Notes: generated by a model from the letters alone, not told the origin. DNA of 6,777 nucleotides from Nitrospirota bacterium (GCA_023248365.1 JAHFER010000035.1:3630-10406); one strand, 5' to 3'; shown: positions 1 to 6,240, numbered from the stretch's first letter. Translations and numbers: made by a program.

Positions 1-157
1 TTGCCATAGGAATTCCCCACCCCCTGGCGCCTTCACCACCGGCATTAAATACAGTAAAAATAACAGCAGGGACGACCATTCCCCCTATTGCGCCGGCTAT
101 TGGCAGAGATGCTTTTTTCACTGAAGAAAGGGCGCCCACAGTAAAGGTGTCTTTTCT
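1..157 (-). pseudogene. nhaA: 5'-truncated NhaA Na+/H+ antiporter remnant (continues off left edge)
   Basis: The minus-strand frame from 157 down to 1 encodes a segment with clear NhaA character: VGALSSVKKASLP, then AIGGMVVPA, then GGEGARGWGIPMA. In Escherichia coli NhaA the matching stretch lies at roughly residues 85-130, just before the conserved TDIAF segment, which here would fall beyond the left edge. NhaA proteins are inner-membrane antiporters that exchange Na+ (or Li+) for H+ in pH and sodium homeostasis. The frame is closed upstream by TAG at 158-160, and the codons before that (GNSFSEPAVLF and so on) do not resemble NhaA. The N-terminal ~80 residues, including the first membrane helices, are therefore missing, and the CLC stop codon lies only 100 bp further upstream. 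In-frame GTG codons exist (for example at 137-139) but would give a protein lacking essential helices. I infer a broken gene. The rest of it cannot be seen. Confidence 0.75.
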
Positions 158-256
158 CTAAAAGAAATACCGGAATAAAACCGCAGGTTCAGAAAAGCTA
201 TTACCCTAAAAAGGCCGAGGATTAATGACAAAATATAGTGAGATGTAATTAATCTA

Positions 257-1618
257 TTATTTCTTTTTATATCTCCTGAGCCTCATCTTCCTGGCAATAT
301 TTAACGCTGCAGTTGTAACCCAGTTTCCTCTTGCACTAAACTCTCCTTTTGTATTTTCCAAATCTTTCCCGGTTTCCACTTCAATAGACAGAGATTTTGT
401 AAAGGCGAGGACTTGAGATGTATATACGCTTCTATGTCCGGTCATTAGAAAGCTGATAACACAGGATATGGCAGCATAAGGCGCTAATTTGGGACCAAAA
501 ATTTCCATTGCCAGAATACTTGCAGCTATCGGGGTATTGGATGCGCCTGCCACAAGACTCACCATCCCGATTGCAGCAAAGGTAGTTATGTCTTCCCTCA
601 TCAATTGTGCAAACAGGCTTCCTGCAGAAGACCCGACAAAAAATATCGGGGTAATGATCCCGCCGTTCCCTCCGAAGTTTAGTGTAATACTGGTGAAAAT
701 AGATTTTAATCCAAAATCATACCAGGCTGCCTTCCCGCCTTTTAAATAAAACTCAATTGATTCCAGTCCAAGACCAAGATACCTGCTAGTGAATAAAAAG
801 GCAAAAGCCACGATAACAAAGCCTCCGACAGCACTTCTCAGTGGCAGCCATACCGTTATCCTCTTAGATAATCCCTTCCCGAATTCCAATATTTCTATAA
901 GTATAAGTGAAGAGATTCCAAAAAAGATTCCGGCTAAAACTACCTTTAAAAAAAAGGCATTACTGAAAACGTGGACAAATCCTATGTTGTGATACGAATA
1001 ATGGATACCCAGCGCTGATGAAACCTGATAACTTATAATTCCTGCAATAAATGACGGCAGAAGTACATCATACAAAATACTCCCTACAAAGAGTACCTCA
1101 ACCCCATAGATGGCGCCGGCTATTGGTGTGCCAAAGGCCGCGGCAAATCCTGCGCTGATGCCGCATATTACCAGCTTCCTGCGATCACTGTCGTCAAATC
1201 TGAACAGGCCTGCAAAGATAGATGAGAGTCCTGCCCCTATCTGAGCACAAGGACCTTCCTGACCTGCGGAACCGCCGGCAACTATGGTGATGACGGTTGC
1301 AACAAGATCTACCGGAAGCACTGCTGCCTTCAGTTTCCCTGCACGCTTATGAACTGCTTCAATAACCTTTCCAGTCCCATGACTTTCTATATCATGATCA
1401 TGGGGCAAATATTTTACCATGGCTGCACTAAGGAATAATGCTGCAGGAAGGGAAAAGTAGTAAAGTGAATAATTACTGGTAAATACTATGCCCCATTTCA
1501 ATGTCTTTAAGAACGCTGTTGTTCCAAAACCAATAATCACGCCTATAACGGTAGCCAGGAAAACCCATTTAAGTATACTTATAAAGAGGACTGCTGGTTC
1601 TTCTATCCTTTTATACAT
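257..1618 (-). CDS. CLC-family chloride channel/transporter
   Basis: A 453-residue polytopic inner-membrane protein of the CLC family, which moves Cl- as a channel or as a 2Cl-/H+ exchanger. The three ion-path signatures appear in order: SHGTGKVIEAVH (79-90, the counterpart of GSGIPE), GGSAGQEGP (115-123, with the gating glutamate at E121) and GGNGGIITP (317-324). A late SVYTSQ motif (397-402) carries the tyrosine typical of the pore. The protein ends in a short basic tail (RKMRLRRYKKK) with no CBS domains, so it is a compact bacterial form. Aligned by eye with E. coli ClcA, the AGAIYGVEV segment keeps E174 but has V175 at the proton-glutamate position (E203 in ClcA), which favours channel-like or uncoupled transport. 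ATG at 1618 is the only reasonable start, but no Shine-Dalgarno sequence is visible before it. The start lies inside the last codons of an MscS remnant. It is the only undamaged ion-transport gene in this part of the window. Confidence 0.93.
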   Translation of the reverse strand: MYKRIEEPAVLFISILKWVFLATVIGVIIGFGTTAFLKTLKWGIVFTSNYSLYYFSLPAALFLSAAMVKYLPHDHDIESHGTGKVIEAVHKRAGKLKAAVLPVDLVATVITIVAGGSAGQEGPCAQIGAGLSSIFAGLFRFDDSDRRKLVICGISAGFAAAFGTPIAGAIYGVEVLFVGSILYDVLLPSFIAGIISYQVSSALGIHYSYHNIGFVHVFSNAFFLKVVLAGIFFGISSLILIEILEFGKGLSKRITVWLPLRSAVGGFVIVAFAFLFTSRYLGLGLESIEFYLKGGKAAWYDFGLKSIFTSITLNFGGNGGIITPIFFVGSSAGSLFAQLMREDITTFAAIGMVSLVAGASNTPIAASILAMEIFGPKLAPYAAISCVISFLMTGHRSVYTSQVLAFTKSLSIEVETGKDLENTKGEFSARGNWVTTAALNIARKMRLRRYKKK

Positions 1619-1938
1619 AGTACGCCGCTACAATATGCGCAAAAGAATTAATCCCAACATACTTCATCGTGAGTACACCAAAAACAAAACTGTTGGCAAT
1701 CCGTACAATCCTGCCATTGTATAAATCAGCATCTACCCACTGGCCTATTTCCATAAGTGTGGTGCGCAACACCCCAATATCAATAACATCCCCCTTTATT
1801 CCACCTATCAGATATCTTTTTCCCTATCAGGGATTGAAGTAATCGTACCAGTACCCTAATTAGAAGAATCCATATTGTAAGTACGATCAACTTTCTTACC
1901 AATGGATTAATATCATTTATTAGAGCTAATAAGTCCAT
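1611..1938 (-). pseudogene. MscS-type mechanosensitive channel remnant A (internal deletion, frameshift, C-terminal loss)
   Basis: MscS-family proteins are inner-membrane channels that open under membrane tension to release solutes during hypo-osmotic shock. Frame 1 starts at ATG 1938 and encodes MDLLALINDINPLVRKL followed by a hydrophobic helix (VLTIWILLIRVLVRLL). It reads into nonsense and stops at TGA 1780-1782. In another frame, from about 1823, the sequence reads GKRYLIGGIKGDVIDIG, VLRTTLMEIGQWVDAD and GRIVRIANSFVF, which is the beta-domain region of a MscS subfamily where motifs like GGIKGDVIDIG and LRTTLMEIG are typical. The pore helix and the rest of the membrane domain (about 90 residues, inferred) are absent between these parts. 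Family resemblance ends near 1681. The remaining codons (FGVLTMKYVG and so on) run to TAA 1611-1613, 8 bp inside the CLC gene. The lesions are an internal deletion with frame change near 1815-1825 and loss of the C-terminal domain. Confidence 0.8.
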
Positions 1939-2024
1939 AGAATTCAGGGGTCAGTAAACATTAATAGTACCACTATGCCTGTTAAATCATTATTTATTCA
2001 GTATAAAGATTATGTTCCGAGGCT

Positions 2025-2053
2025 AACATATCAGGATGATATTTTAATGTCAA
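2025..2053 (-). promoter_or_regulatory. sigma70-like promoter for the MscS remnant A / CLC transcript
   Basis: Read on the minus strand, a consensus -35 TTGACA (2053-2048) is followed by exactly 17 bases and a -10 TATGTT (2030-2025, four of six matches to TATAAT). Transcription would start near 2018, giving a leader of about 80 nt before the MscS remnant start at 1938. This is the best placed promoter for the CLC gene, because no gene start or better promoter lies between. The -35 hexamer overlaps one of three TCAAATAA repeats. Confidence 0.5.
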
Positions 2054-2079
2054 ATAAGGTCAAATAAATTTTCAAATAA
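2050..2079. repeat. three direct TCAAATAA repeats over the minus-strand -35 region
   Basis: TCAAATAA occurs at 2050-2057, 2060-2067 and 2072-2079, with starts 10 and 12 bp apart, about one helical turn each. Copies one and three extend to TCAAATAAGG. The first copy overlaps the minus-strand -35 hexamer. Spacing and placement suggest a multi-site regulator binding array, but this is inference in an AT-rich gap and chance similarity is possible. Confidence 0.4.
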
Positions 2080-2103
2080 GGGCGCCATAAAGTGTATTGT
2101 TTC

Positions 2104-2128
2104 TTGACAATCAGTATACAAATTGTCA
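2104..2128 (+). promoter_or_regulatory. TTGACA -35-like hexamer within a perfect 7-bp dyad (possible operator)
   Basis: TTGACA lies at 2104-2109. TGACAAT (2105-2111) and ATTGTCA (2122-2128) form a perfect inverted repeat around a 10-bp centre, so the arm centres are 17 bp apart. The site lies about 100 bp upstream of the plus-strand MscS remnant B. The -10 candidate at 17-bp spacing (CATCCT) is poor, so either this promoter needs an activator or the dyad is an operator rather than a core promoter. No regulator gene is present in the window. Confidence 0.35.
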
Positions 2129-2228
2129 TCCTGTCAGCATTAGCAGGAAGGGGCATCTATACCTGATTAATTCTTTTCCTGATACTACCAGGGCTTCATA
2201 AGTTAAGAAAGGAGAAATCACAAGCAGA

Positions 2229-3021
2229 ATGCCGGGAAAAAATACCGAAATAATCGGGAACTTCTATTTGCAGTTTCTGGAAAAGTGGAATATTAGTCAT
2301 CTCTTATTAGAAACAATATTTGCCATAATTGCTACGGCTTTTCTGATAGCGCTTTATGTAATTTTAAGAACACTTTCTAAGAGAGTATTCCGTTTTATAG
2401 AATCATGGAGAGGGACACGCATTCACTCACTGAGATTCCAGAGCCTTGAGTTAATCTCGGCCACCCAGGTAACTAATGTCCTGCTAAACCTTGTGAAGGC
2501 ATTACGAGTCTTTAATGGAAAAGACAATCCTTGTTACAAGGATTCGTACTATTAAAAATGTTGATATTACTATCCCAAACTCGATGGTGTTAGGAAGCCA
2601 TATAATAAACTACAGTTCTTCATCCCAGCAGGAATCGGGTCTTATCCTGAACACTACTGTGACAATTGGATATGATGCGCCGTGGAGGAAGGTTCATGAA
2701 TTGCTTATACAGGCTGCCCAATCCACTGAGAATATTTTGCAAAAACCACCTCCATTTATCTTACAGACAAGCCTCAATGATTTCTATGTTAGCTATGAGC
2801 TTAACGCTTATACTGACAGGCCGGAGTTGATGGCAAAGATATATTCCGACCTTCATCAGAATATACAGGATAAATTTAATGAAGGCGGGGTAGAGATTAT
2901 GTCCCCCCATTACTCTTCTCTCAGAGACGGGAACATAACCGCAATCCCAAATGAATATTTACCTAAAGGGTATAAAACTCCTTCATTCAGGGTATCTTCA
3001 GTTAAAAATGATTCTAACTAA
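2229..3021 (+). pseudogene. MscS-type mechanosensitive channel remnant B (internal deletion and frame change)
   Basis: From ATG 2229 the first frame encodes a hydrophobic helix (about residues 22-46, HLLLETIFAIIATAFLIALY) followed by ESWRGTRIHSLRFQSLELIS and TNVLLNLVKALRV, the N-terminal part of a large MscS subfamily. Resemblance stops near 2508. This frame then runs into an unrelated tail and stops at 2555. From about 2509-2515, in a different frame, the sequence reads MEKTILVTRIRTIKNVDITIPNSMVLG, TIGYDAPWRKVHELL, FYVSYELNAYTD and GVEIMSPHYSSLRDGN, ending at TAA 3021. This is the beta and alpha/beta cytoplasmic domain of the same subfamily. The middle, containing the remaining membrane helices and the pore helix, is gone. 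The ATG at 2515 has no ribosome binding site, so it is unlikely to be a true start. GGAG at 2211-2214 is a distant Shine-Dalgarno candidate for 2229. I infer an inactive gene. Assembly error is the main alternative. Confidence 0.85.
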
Positions 3022-3130
3022 AGTTCAGACTCCAACACCATTAGTAATAAATGAATCGAGCCGGCTAAAATAATGAATAAGGTAATGTCTTCTTGACTAC
3101 CGCATAGCTTCCATGTTAGTTTTGTTACCC

Positions 3131-3628
3131 ATGGCATACAAGGAACAATTATTAAAAACCATACCTGCATCTATTAAGGTAATTATTGCTTTGATTGTCA
3201 TCTCTCTGATACCGGCAATTACGCTTACCGGCTGCGGCGGTAAGGCAATTCTATCAAATGATGCTGTAAAAACAAGAAATATTCATGACTACGTTAATAA
3301 ACTTAAAGACCTGTACGAACAACGGGATGAACGCGTTACATCCATGTTTGCTCCGGAGTATTTATCAAAGGATGCAAAAGATGCAATACAAAAGGATTTT
3401 GCAAGATTTAATAATATAAACATGAAGTTTTTTGTAGATAAAATACAGACCAACAAAGGGAATGTTGATGTTACTATACACTGGAATGGAACATGGAAAG
3501 AAAACGAGAAGACTTTCTTAGCCGGAGGGAGTATGCTGCTTCAGCTTCAATATGAAGACACGATTAGAGTAATCGGTATAAAAGGGGACAGCCCCTTTGG
3601 TATTTCTGCCGCTCACAAAGGGGAATGA
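3131..3628 (+). CDS. putative lipoprotein of unknown function
   Basis: A small protein (165 residues from ATG 3131) with a bacterial lipoprotein signal. A charged N-region (MAYKEQLLKTIPASIK) is followed by a hydrophobic stretch (VIIALIVISLIPAIT) and the lipobox LTGC, with lipidation expected at Cys35. The mature part starts GGKAILSND and is followed by a predicted helical region rich in charged residues (IHDYVNKLKDLYEQRDERV) and then beta-like segments (VDVTIHWNGTWK, MLLQLQYEDTIRVIG). I do not recognise the family. The overall size and helix-then-strand pattern would fit a small periplasmic domain such as an NTF2-like fold, but that is a guess. The frame is open 18 bases further upstream to ATG 3113, and 3131 gives a more ordinary signal peptide. 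Neither start has a good ribosome binding site. The gene ends 7 bp before an inverted-repeat element, and its last codons (AHKGE) resemble that repeat's sequence. Confidence 0.7.
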   Translation: MAYKEQLLKTIPASIKVIIALIVISLIPAITLTGCGGKAILSNDAVKTRNIHDYVNKLKDLYEQRDERVTSMFAPEYLSKDAKDAIQKDFARFNNINMKFFVDKIQTNKGNVDVTIHWNGTWKENEKTFLAGGSMLLQLQYEDTIRVIGIKGDSPFGISAAHKGE

Positions 3629-3634
3629 AATTAT

Positions 3635-3731
3635 TCACACAAAGGCACAAAGAACACGAAGAATTATAAAATTTAAAAGCTGTTACCTGGCTCTTTTTTA
3701 CCCTCTTTGTGACCTTCGTGCCTTTGTGTGA
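3635..3731. repeat. 97-bp imperfect inverted-repeat element (CACAAAGGCAC type)
   Basis: The ends are exact 14-bp inverted repeats: TCACACAAAGGCAC at 3635-3648 and GTGCCTTTGTGTGA at 3718-3731. Each arm continues imperfectly into a second CACAAAG/CACGAAG-like block (to about 3662 on the left, from about 3704 on the right) around an AT-rich centre. Sequences of this kind are widespread intergenic repeats in environmental bacterial genomes and give rise to spurious reading frames. It holds no gene. It occupies most of the gap between the lipoprotein gene and nadB and ends 16 bp before the nadB start codon. One arm recurs at 5464-5497. Confidence 0.8.
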
Positions 3732-3747
3732 GAAAAGGTTTTTTTGG

Positions 3748-5322
3748 ATGAAAACTGATTTTCTTATCATAGGCAGCGGTATTGCCGGACTGAGGGGTGC
3801 AATTGAACTCAGTCAGTACGGGAAAGTACTGATTGTCACAAAAGACAGGTCATTTGAAAGCAGTTCAAGTTATGCCCAGGGGGGTATAGCCGTTGTTACA
3901 GGAGAAGATGACACATTTGAATCTCATATTGAAGACACCCTCAAGGCAGGAAGCGGTTTATGCAAGAAACAGACAGTCAAAGTGCTGGTTGAAGAAGGCC
4001 CTGCCTTAGTAAAACAGATTATTGAATGGGGAGTAAAGTTTGACAAGAGCAATGGTAAATATCTTGTCGGACTTGAAGGGGCACACAGCAGGCGCAGGAT
4101 ACTGCACTTCAGAGACTCTACTGGTGAAGAGATTGTAAGGGTGCTGAGGGAAAAGGCCATTGAGAATCCTAATATATCCAAACTTCCAAAACATTTTATT
4201 GTTGATCTGATAATAACAGATGGCGTATGTACAGGGGCTGTTCTGTTAAACGAAAACAGCGGAGAGATATTCCCTGTATTCGCCAAAGCCACTATCCTTG
4301 CAACCGGCGGGGCAGGACATGTCTATTCACGCACATCAAATCCCGCCGGTGCAACAGGAGATGGCTTTGCTATAGCATACAGAGGAGGCGCTGTACTCTC
4401 AGACATGGAGTTCGTTCAATTTCACCCGACTTCATTTTCACTTAACAATGCCCCTTCATTTTTGATTACTGAGGCATTAAGGGGAGAAGGCGCTGTATTG
4501 AGAAATTTAAAGAAACGGCGCTTTATGTCTAATTATCACTCTCTTGGGGAACTTGCTCCGCGGGATGAACTCTCACGGGCAATTATTCACGAGATGGGAA
4601 AGACCCATGCTGATTATGTATTTCTTGACGCTACCCGCATAAAGCAGACTGTACTGAAAGAACGCTTCCCAACCGCTTACAAAGCCTGTATGCAATATGG
4701 AATTGATATTACAAAGGATATGATACCGGTGAGCCCTGCTGCCCACTTTATGATAGGCGGCGTACAGACTGATGGATGGGGACGTACAACGGTTACAGGA
4801 CTTTTTGCGGCTGGTGAAGTTGCGAGCACAGGAGTACACGGGGCAAACAGGCTTGCATCTAATTCGCTTTTGGAAGGGCTTGTATTTGGCAGAAGAACTG
4901 GGCTTGCAGCAGCAGAATATGCAAATACTGTCAGGATACTCAGGGAACGCAGGATTAAGGATTCTGATATCAAAATAAAAACCGTAAAACCTGACTCTGC
5001 TGACGATAATAGTACGCATAAAAATTCTAAAACCGGCAGCATAAGAGAAGAGATTAAAAATACAATGTGGAAAAACGCAGGAATAATACGTTCCAAAAAC
5101 TCATTAGAGCAGGGAATAAAAGAAATTGACTCTCTGATATCTTCTTATGAAATACAGGGGATTACAAGAAAAGAATTAGAGACTCTTAACATGCTACAGA
5201 CAGCAAGGTTTATTATATTATCAGCTTTAAAACGGAAAGAGAGTGTAGGTGCAAATTACAGAGAAGATTTTCCTGAGTGGAGCGGGAAGGTAAGGCATAC
5301 AAAATTAAAGATTAAAAAGTAA
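3748..5322 (+). CDS. nadB: L-aspartate oxidase
   Basis: A cytoplasmic FAD enzyme that oxidises L-aspartate to iminoaspartate, the first step of de novo NAD synthesis. NadA then condenses the product to quinolinate. The 524-residue length is normal for NadB. The N-terminus has the Rossmann FAD motif GSGIAG (9-14). SSSYAQGGIAVV (39-50) is the NadB/flavoprotein signature. LEGAHSRRRILH (109-120) carries the glutamate (E110) matching E121 of E. coli NadB. QFHPT (224-228), PRDELSRAI (271-279, R277), AAHFMIGG (331-338, H333) and GANRLASNSLLEG (365-377, R368) supply the active-site histidines and arginines. The C-terminal helical domain (about 435-524) is preceded by a low-complexity linker (about 400-432). 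The start at 3748 is chosen over an in-frame ATG at 3709 because the family begins at the FAD motif, and AAAAGG lies 9 bases upstream. The upstream alternative would translate the repeat element. The late motif reads ESVGANYREDFP, where ESRGxHYR is usual. No nadA or nadC lies in the window. Confidence 0.96.
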   Translation: MKTDFLIIGSGIAGLRGAIELSQYGKVLIVTKDRSFESSSSYAQGGIAVVTGEDDTFESHIEDTLKAGSGLCKKQTVKVLVEEGPALVKQIIEWGVKFDKSNGKYLVGLEGAHSRRRILHFRDSTGEEIVRVLREKAIENPNISKLPKHFIVDLIITDGVCTGAVLLNENSGEIFPVFAKATILATGGAGHVYSRTSNPAGATGDGFAIAYRGGAVLSDMEFVQFHPTSFSLNNAPSFLITEALRGEGAVLRNLKKRRFMSNYHSLGELAPRDELSRAIIHEMGKTHADYVFLDATRIKQTVLKERFPTAYKACMQYGIDITKDMIPVSPAAHFMIGGVQTDGWGRTTVTGLFAAGEVASTGVHGANRLASNSLLEGLVFGRRTGLAAAEYANTVRILRERRIKDSDIKIKTVKPDSADDNSTHKNSKTGSIREEIKNTMWKNAGIIRSKNSLEQGIKEIDSLISSYEIQGITRKELETLNMLQTARFIILSALKRKESVGANYREDFPEWSGKVRHTKLKIKK

Positions 5323-5340
5323 AAATAAAAACTACAGAGA

Positions 5341-5463
5341 CTCTTGCAAAAGTCGTCATTCCCGTGGAAACGGGAATCCAGAGATTTTGCAACATGCTGA
5401 AAAGACTGGATTCCCACTTTCGTGGGAATGACGAAATTGGCTTTTTTAAGACTTTGGTAAGAG
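5341..5463. repeat. MITE-like nested palindromic element (CGTCATTCCCG type)
   Basis: The outer ends CTCTTGCAAAAGTC (5341-5354) and GACTTTGGTAAGAG (5450-5463) are inverted repeats matching at 12 of 14 positions. Inside, CGTCATTCCC...GGGAATCCAG (from 5354) and CTGGATTCCC...GGGAATGACG (5406-5433) form a larger inverted repeat of 28 bp per arm with 23 matches. Each arm is itself a perfect 8-bp-stem hairpin with a 4-nt loop (5358-5377 and 5410-5429). There is no coding capacity and no transposase. This is a common type of non-autonomous intergenic element, and I cannot name the family. It lies between the converging nadB and transglycosylase genes. Confidence 0.85.
5358..5429. terminator. paired hairpins possibly ending both convergent transcripts
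   Basis: Two perfect 8-bp GC-containing stems (ATTCCCGT/ACGGGAAT and ATTCCCAC/GTGGGAAT) lie 36 bp after the nadB stop and about 85 bp after the transglycosylase stop in the opposite direction. They could stop or slow RNA polymerase from both sides. Neither is followed directly by a strong T-run in its own strand (CTTTTTT comes 11 bases after the second stem, plus strand), so ordinary intrinsic termination is uncertain. Confidence 0.3.
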
Positions 5464-5497
5464 CCTCCTTTGTGTGCTTCGTGGCTTTGTGTGAGAA
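5464..5497. repeat. solo arm of the CACAAAGGCAC-type repeat
   Basis: This stretch matches the right arm of the element upstream of nadB (3702-3734) in the same orientation. Both begin CCTC, share TTTGTG and CTTCGTG, and end CTTTGTGTGAGAA, with one indel and three mismatches by eye. No left arm is visible. It abuts the end of the MITE-like element exactly, so that element may have inserted into or next to an older copy and removed the other arm. Confidence 0.65.
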
Positions 5498-5512
5498 TAA
5501 ATATTTTCTTAT

Positions 5513-6169
5513 TTATTGTAGTATGTACTTCCGATAATTGGTCTTTACCCTGCTGATGTACTCATGTGTAGCAGGGATTGGCGGGATACCGGTGTTCTGT
5601 ATAACCCGCATAATTCCGGCATTATAGGCCGCAAGAGCAAGGTCTACATCCCAGCTAAAATAGTCTAAAAGGTATCTCAGGTATCTTGTCCCTCCATCAA
5701 TATTTGACTCAGGATCAAAAGAATTAAATACCCCCAGTTCATTAGCTGTCATCGGCATAAGCTGCATAAGTCCCCTTGCCCCTTTAACAGAAACAGCATT
5801 AGGATTAAAATCTGATTCTACGGCTATTACGGCCTTTACTAACGCAGGATCAAGGCCATACTTGTATGACTTCGACTCAATTAATTTATTAAAATCAGAC
5901 TGCTTTGTATCTTTACCCCCTTTTAAAGCAAGATACGATGGAAGCCGTTTCGATACCGCTGGAGGAATAATCATTTTATATTGGGGGTCTGTAGGAACAT
6001 TGGAAAAGTGGACTGTACCGTTTTCATCTTCATAGGTGTATATTTCTGCATTAGCAGATACTGAGGTTAACATAATAACAATCATGCAGATAAATAACAG
6101 GGACAAGACAGGTAATACATGTGATAACTTATTATATCCTGCCCTGTTATACAGTTCTAAATTCATCAT
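5513..6169 (-). CDS. exported lytic transglycosylase with N-terminal DUF4124 segment
   Basis: A soluble murein lytic transglycosylase of the Slt/MltC-type lysozyme fold. It cleaves the MurNAc-GlcNAc bond of peptidoglycan in the periplasm. The 218-residue protein starts with a signal peptide (hydrophobic 17-36, likely cut after ANA at 41). A DUF4124-like segment follows (AEIYTYEDENGTVHFSNVP, 41-59), and then the SLT domain (about 95-215). Catalytic Glu118 lies in AVESDFNP, followed by GARGLMQLMP (130-139) and ALAAYNAG (178-185), all hallmarks of the family. The usual YNAGEGAV reads YNAGIMRV, a mild variation. Two adjacent ATGs (6169 and 6166) follow AGAGGG, 4 and 7 bases downstream respectively, so the second may be the real start. 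It lies 71 bp downstream of a co-directional Kelch gene and may share its transcript. It converges with nadB. Confidence 0.93.
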   Translation of the reverse strand: MMNLELYNRAGYNKLSHVLPVLSLLFICMIVIMLTSVSANAEIYTYEDENGTVHFSNVPTDPQYKMIIPPAVSKRLPSYLALKGGKDTKQSDFNKLIESKSYKYGLDPALVKAVIAVESDFNPNAVSVKGARGLMQLMPMTANELGVFNSFDPESNIDGGTRYLRYLLDYFSWDVDLALAAYNAGIMRVIQNTGIPPIPATHEYISRVKTNYRKYILQ

Positions 6170-6240
6170 TAAGCCCTCTGGAAGCCCATTAGTTTAAAAA
6201 ACAAACACCTTAAACATATAGCAAAAGAATTAAAACCTTG

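Noticed and set aside
489..992. Plus-strand open frames of 67-86 codons within the CLC gene
   Set aside because: They are antisense shadows of a membrane protein gene with all CLC motifs intact.
2515..3021. A stand-alone 168-residue protein starting at ATG 2515
   Set aside because: Its sequence is the cytoplasmic half of an MscS channel, it lacks a ribosome binding site, and the matching N-terminal half lies just upstream in another frame, so it is treated as part of a broken gene.
3093..3122. TTGACT as a -35 for the lipoprotein gene
   Set aside because: The -10 candidates at 17-18 bp spacing match poorly and would place the transcript start almost at the start codon.
3564..3770. A 68-codon minus-strand frame rich in Cys, Leu and Lys overlapping the inverted repeat
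   Set aside because: It is the translation of the CACAAAGGCAC-type repeat and the nadB 5' end, a familiar spurious frame with no start signal or family resemblance.
3924..5096. Several minus-strand and alternate-frame open stretches of 60-150 codons inside nadB
   Set aside because: They overlap a strongly supported flavoenzyme gene and show no recognisable domains or ribosome binding sites.
3635..5497. CRISPR array or composite transposon around nadB
   Set aside because: There are only one and a half repeat copies, with no regular spacers, no transposase and no target-site duplication that I can see.
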